This document shows positions 6,274-8,486 of a stretch of DNA of 8,486 nt, piece by piece. The notes below the pieces were generated by a model. It was not told the origin of the DNA. It did no database searches and worked only from the letters and a program-made list of their open reading frames with translations. The position numbers and the translations under genes are program-made. Positions within the stretch are counted from its first letter, which is position 1; the number at the start of each line of letters is the position of its first letter. The DNA comes from DATEJJ01 sp051986465 (GTDB lineage: Bacteria > Actinomycetota > Actinomycetes > Mycobacteriales > Micromonosporaceae): positions 1 through 8,486 of the forward strand of contig JBPYFB010000587.1 of the NCBI GenBank assembly GCA_051986465.1. Direction: 5' to 3'.

Positions 6274-7496
6274 GCTCGGCCGGGCCACTTCAGCGGCGCC
6301 TCGGCGGAGTCCTTGGGCCACACCGTCACCGGCTTGCCGCCCTGGATCTGGATGACCGACATGGGCTTGGTCGCGTTCTGCCCGACGTCGTTGAACTTGA
6401 TCGGCCCGAAGAAGGTCTGCTCGTCCAGTGCGGCCAGCGCGTCGCGGACCTTGGCCGGGTCGGTGGAGCCGGCCTTCTGTACGGCGAGGACCATGGCCAG
6501 GCACGCCGCGGTGGCCTCCGCGCCGTGGTACTCGGGCTGGCGGCCGTTGAACTGCTGGGCGAAGGTGGCCGCGTACTGGCTCGCCGAGCCGAACCACGCG
6601 TCCGAGCCCTTCGACGTGATTGTCCACTGTGTACTGCCGAGCACGCCCTCGGCGCTCGCGCCCAGGGTCTGGGTGAAGTCGGGGGTGGGCGGTGCCACCG
6701 TCTCGGCGAAGCCGCCGGACGGGCGTACGCCGAGCTCGCGGGCCTGCTTGACGAGCGCGACGCCCTCCACGAGGTGGGCCGAACCGACGATGACGTCCGG
6801 GTTCTTCGGCTTGATCTTCGTCAGCGCGGCCGATACGTCCGAGGTGCCGTTGGGTACGTACTCCACGTCCACCACCTGGAAGCCGAGTTGCGTGGCGCTG
6901 GCTCGGCCGGCCTCGGTCACGGTCTTGGAGAACCCGTCGTCGGCGGAGATGAAGGCGATCGTCTTCGGCTTGGGTGTCGCCAGGTCGCTGATCGCCTGGA
7001 TCATGCTCGCCGCGTACTGCTTGGCGCCGGAGAGTACCGCGAACGTGCGCTTGTACCCCTTCGTGAAGATCTTGTCGTCGGCGCCGGAGCTGTCCGCCAT
7101 CACCTGGCCGTTGCGCTCGACGACGGCGGCCGCGGACTCCGTGGTGGCCGATCCGTACGGCCCGAGCATGAGCTTGACGCCCTTGTCGTTGAACTGGTCG
7201 ACGAGTTGCGCCGCGGTGTCCGGTTTGGAGGTGTCGTCCTGGTACTGCAGCAGCAGGTGGACCTTCTTGCCGGCGACCGGGATGCCGCCCTTCTCGTTGA
7301 CCACCCGGCTGCACACGTCGTACCCCTCCCGGGTCAGGATGCCCTCCCGGGCGAGGGATCCGGTCAGCGACAGCGACGCCCCGATGACCAGGTTCCCGCC
7401 GTCGGTGTTGGTGCTGGTGGACTCGCCCTTGGAACCGCAACCCGCGGCGAGCGCGAGAGCGGCGATGGCGCCGCCCGCGATGAGTTTCGTCCGCAT
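6270..7496 (-). CDS. livK: Branched-chain amino-acid-type ABC transporter substrate-binding lipoprotein
   Basis: A 408-residue type I periplasmic-binding-fold protein. Residues 1-20 are a lipoprotein signal: basic MRTK, a hydrophobic stretch and lipobox LAAGC with Cys20 for lipid attachment. The mature part begins after a Ser/Thr/Gly-rich linker. LVIGASLSLTGSLAREG, then NEKGGIPVAGKKV and LMLGPYGSATT are the ligand-pocket landmarks of this family. It captures ligand outside the membrane and delivers it to LivHM. The ligand may be a branched-chain amino acid, another amino acid, an amide or a different small molecule; sequence alone does not settle it. It is the first gene of the operon and has a strong GGGGAGG ribosome binding site 4 bases before the ATG. 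Confidence 0.94.
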   Translation of the reverse strand: MRTKLIAGGAIAALALAAGCGSKGESTSTNTDGGNLVIGASLSLTGSLAREGILTREGYDVCSRVVNEKGGIPVAGKKVHLLLQYQDDTSKPDTAAQLVDQFNDKGVKLMLGPYGSATTESAAAVVERNGQVMADSSGADDKIFTKGYKRTFAVLSGAKQYAASMIQAISDLATPKPKTIAFISADDGFSKTVTEAGRASATQLGFQVVDVEYVPNGTSDVSAALTKIKPKNPDVIVGSAHLVEGVALVKQARELGVRPSGGFAETVAPPTPDFTQTLGASAEGVLGSTQWTITSKGSDAWFGSASQYAATFAQQFNGRQPEYHGAEATAACLAMVLAVQKAGSTDPAKVRDALAALDEQTFFGPIKFNDVGQNATKPMSVIQIQGGKPVTVWPKDSAEAPLKWPGRA

Positions 7497-7617
7497 GATG
7501 CCTCCCCGGCCGTTCGAATGATGCCGTCAGGCCCTTCCGAGTGATGGCTCCCGGCCTTCCGGCTGGTGTGAGACATCATTCCATCTGGATATCGACATGT
7601 CAGGATCATGACGGCAA
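7497..7617 (-). promoter_or_regulatory. liv operon leader and candidate promoter
   Basis: The GGGGAGG ribosome binding site occupies 7507-7501. Further upstream on the minus strand two candidate promoters can be read. One is TTGCCG (7617-7612) with GATATC after 18 bp. The other is CTGACA with AATGAT after 17 bp. Neither is strong. The leader contains an 8-bp inverted repeat, GAATGATG (7516-7523) and CATCATTC (7574-7581), about 50 bases apart, and two CCTTCCG copies. The promoter choice is inference. Confidence 0.35.
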
Positions 7618-7656
7618 CCTCCCGGCCCGCCGGCGGCGTCGGTAGGACAGAAACCA

Positions 7657-7685
7657 GGGCCGGGCGGCCACGGGGCGCCCGGCCC
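7657..7685. promoter_or_regulatory. 10-bp GC-rich perfect hairpin in the divergent control region
   Basis: GGGCCGGGCG (7657-7666) and CGCCCGGCCC (7676-7685) are perfect arms around a 9-base loop. It lies between the likely liv promoter and the plus-strand promoter at about 7700-7725. Neither neighbouring transcript should run through it in its normal direction, so it is more likely an insulator or a protein site than a terminator for these genes. Confidence 0.5.
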
Positions 7686-7696
7686 GGTAGCGATGA

Positions 7697-7747
7697 GTTT
7701 CGCCCGTTCGTCGTGTCTGTATAAGCGGAGACCACGACGCGAGGAGA
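7697..7747 (+). promoter_or_regulatory. Candidate promoter and ribosome binding site for the mini-ORF and membrane protein
   Basis: TATAAG at 7720-7725 is a good -10 candidate. GTTTCG at 7697-7702 could be a poor -35 with a 17-bp spacer. The segment GATGAGTTTCGCCC...GTCTGTATAAG may instead be an extracytoplasmic sigma factor-type promoter. GAGGAGAAACC directly before the ATG at 7752 is a strong ribosome binding site. This is a prediction only. Confidence 0.4.
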
Positions 7748-7751
7748 AACC

Positions 7752-7799
7752 ATGACACTTCGGGCTGCCATACGAAGCCAAGACATGTACCGGGGCTAG
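7752..7799 (+). CDS. 15-codon mini-ORF, possible leader peptide or gene remnant
   Basis: ATG at 7752 follows GGAG with ideal spacing, the best ribosome binding site on this strand. It encodes MTLRAAIRSQDMYRG and stops at TAG (7797-7799), 2 bases before the GTG of the membrane protein gene. That gene has only a weak GGGG of its own, so translation of the mini-ORF could deliver ribosomes to it. The peptide has no Cys run or amino-acid run typical of known attenuators. Codons ATA and CGA are rare in such genomes. It may equally be the remaining 5' end of a deleted gene. Confidence 0.4.
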   Translation: MTLRAAIRSQDMYRG

Positions 7800-7801
7800 C
7801 G

Positions 7802-8272
7802 GTGGTGCTCTGGTCTGGTCTGCTCACCGCCGTCTTCGCGGCCGCCACGACCTGGTTCGCGGCGAATGCGCTGACGGCCGGTCCGGAGCGGGTGGTGAAC
7901 GCCGCACACGCGCTCATGGGCGTCGCGATGGTCGGGATGCTCTGGTCGTGGGGGATGGCGGTGCCCGGCTGGCTGGAGGCGCCGGTACTCGGGACGGTGG
8001 CGATCTGCTTCCTGCGGCGTACCGGGGCCGATTCGCTGCACCACGCGCTCACCGCCGCCACGATGACCTGGATGGTCGCGGCGATGTCGACCGCTGGGAT
8101 GCCGGCGTCCGGCGGAGGTCTGATGGCCGTGCTGGGCGTACCGCTCGCCGGGTACTTCCTGGTCAGTGGTCCACTGTGGATGGTGCTGCGCCGGAACCGG
8201 GCTCGGCTCGACGCGCTCAGCCACGCCGCGATGAGCCTCGGCATGGCCGGAGTCCTGATCGGCCTGTGCTAG
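7802..8272 (+). CDS. Small integral membrane protein, DUF5134-like
   Basis: A 156-residue protein with about five predicted membrane segments (roughly residues 3-24, 34-52, 60-72, 84-100 and 108-128, with a last helix near the C-terminus). The layout HALMGVAM (36-43), HHALTAATMTWMVAAM (80-95) and HAAMSLGM near the end resembles the actinobacterial DUF5134 family, whose function is not known to me. Regularly spaced His and Met inside helices would suit binding of copper or another metal, but that is inference. The start is GTG 7802 or the adjacent GTG 7805; both place the N-terminus just before the first helix. It is transcribed away from the liv operon. Confidence 0.78.
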   Translation: MVLWSGLLTAVFAAATTWFAANALTAGPERVVNAAHALMGVAMVGMLWSWGMAVPGWLEAPVLGTVAICFLRRTGADSLHHALTAATMTWMVAAMSTAGMPASGGGLMAVLGVPLAGYFLVSGPLWMVLRRNRARLDALSHAAMSLGMAGVLIGLC

Positions 8273-8276
8273 ACGT

Positions 8277-8322
8277 CCCCGGCCCGCAAATCCCCGCCCG
8301 CAAGATCCCCGGCCCGCAAGAT
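8277..8322. repeat. 15-16-bp tandem repeat, three imperfect copies
   Basis: CCCCGGCCCGCAAAT (8277-8291), CCCCGCCCGCAAGAT (8292-8306) and CCCCGGCCCGCAAGAT (8307-8322) follow the stop codon of the membrane protein gene by 4 bases and lead straight into a hairpin whose first arm begins with the next CCCCG. Period and outline (GAT, pyrimidines, CG, CCC) recall the repeat at 1971-2034. Confidence 0.82.
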
Positions 8323-8351
8323 CCCCGAAACTTCATTGAAGTTGCGGGGAT
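8321..8351. terminator. Strong hairpin, first of a facing pair
   Basis: ATCCCCG (8321-8327) pairs with CGGGGAT (8345-8351), then one A/G mismatch, then AACTTCA (8329-8335) pairs with TGAAGTT (8337-8343) around a single T. A tight palindrome after the membrane protein gene is consistent with a terminator, although a real RNA loop would need more bases and a U-run is absent. It may also be a dispersed repeat element. Confidence 0.55.
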
Positions 8352-8364
8352 ACGGCGACCCTAA

Positions 8365-8391
8365 CCCCGCAACTTCAATGAAGTTGCGGAG
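8365..8391. terminator. Strong hairpin, second of a facing pair
   Basis: CCGCAACTTCA (8367-8377) pairs perfectly with TGAAGTTGCGG (8379-8389) around a single A, with one further outer pair past a mismatch. It is nearly the reverse complement of the first hairpin: bases 8329-8349 and 8365-8385 are a 21-bp perfect inverted repeat with 15 bases between. It would serve a convergent minus-strand gene or form a larger stem with its partner. Confidence 0.55.
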
Positions 8392-8449
8392 GACCGGGCA
8401 AGATCACGGGGGAGTGGGGGCGTGCGTAGCGGGCGGCGGAGCGGCGGGA

Positions 8450-8486
8450 TCAGGCGCCGAGGGCGTCGGAGAGGGACTGCACGGTC
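8450..8486 (-). CDS. Possible C-terminus of a convergent gene (cut by window edge)
   Basis: On the minus strand the last 11 codons before TGA (8452-8450) read TVQSLSDALGA, with G/C in every third position. Such an end, converging on the hairpin pair, would fit a real gene entering from beyond the window. Too little is visible to name it, and chance cannot be excluded. Confidence 0.4.
   Translation of the reverse strand, partial: TVQSLSDALGA

Noticed and set aside
2954..7496. liv operon as a novel system
   Set aside because: Gene order, motifs and overlaps are those of an ordinary branched-chain amino-acid-type importer; only details of LivG are unusual.
5710..7521. 603-residue plus-strand ORF opposite livH and the SBP gene
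   Set aside because: Frame shadow of GC-rich coding sequence on the other strand; no domain pattern.
7606..8244. 212-residue minus-strand ORF opposite the membrane protein gene
   Set aside because: Antisense to a protein with clear transmembrane helices; no start signal and a low-complexity translation.

Overview
The window looks like chromosomal DNA from a high-GC actinomycete. Codon third positions are strongly G/C, GTG starts are common, overlapping starts and stops are frequent, and the Rho fragment at the left edge has the actinobacterial form. The very frequent tetranucleotide GTAC and the GATC/CCCG-type intergenic repeats would suit the Micromonosporaceae, but that placement is an impression and was not computed. 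No transposase, phage gene, CRISPR array, tRNA or rRNA was seen.

Layout. (1) 1-231, minus: the 5' end of an unusually short Rho, preceded by a structured leader. (2) 505-1933, minus: a class I SAM methyltransferase and an arginase-fold protein whose genes overlap by 8 bp. The arginase-like protein has lost several catalytic residues. A 16-bp tandem repeat (four copies) separates this pair from the next block. (3) 2050-2856, plus: a small VOC/glyoxalase-like protein followed 3 bp later by an unrecognised 136-residue protein. A 24-bp near-palindrome lies before the convergent operon. (4) 2954-7496, minus: a complete five-gene branched-chain amino-acid-type ABC importer in the order lipoprotein SBP, LivH, LivM, LivG, LivF. 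Every junction overlaps by 4 or 8 bp. (5) 7497-7801: a divergent control region with a 10-bp GC hairpin, a candidate plus-strand promoter and a 15-codon mini-ORF with a strong ribosome binding site. (6) 7802-8272, plus: a small DUF5134-like membrane protein with three His/Met motifs. (7) 8273-8486: iterated repeats, two facing hairpins, and possibly the C-terminus of a convergent gene.

How the genes work together. The liv genes form one ordinary import system: the lipoprotein captures the ligand, LivHM form the channel and LivGF hydrolyse ATP. The remaining genes are small units with no shared pathway that can be shown from the sequence. No large new system is evident. The items most worth a second look are the arginase-fold protein without its usual catalytic set, the Rho lacking its N-terminal domain, the mini-ORF coupled to the DUF5134-like gene, and the families of short intergenic repeats.
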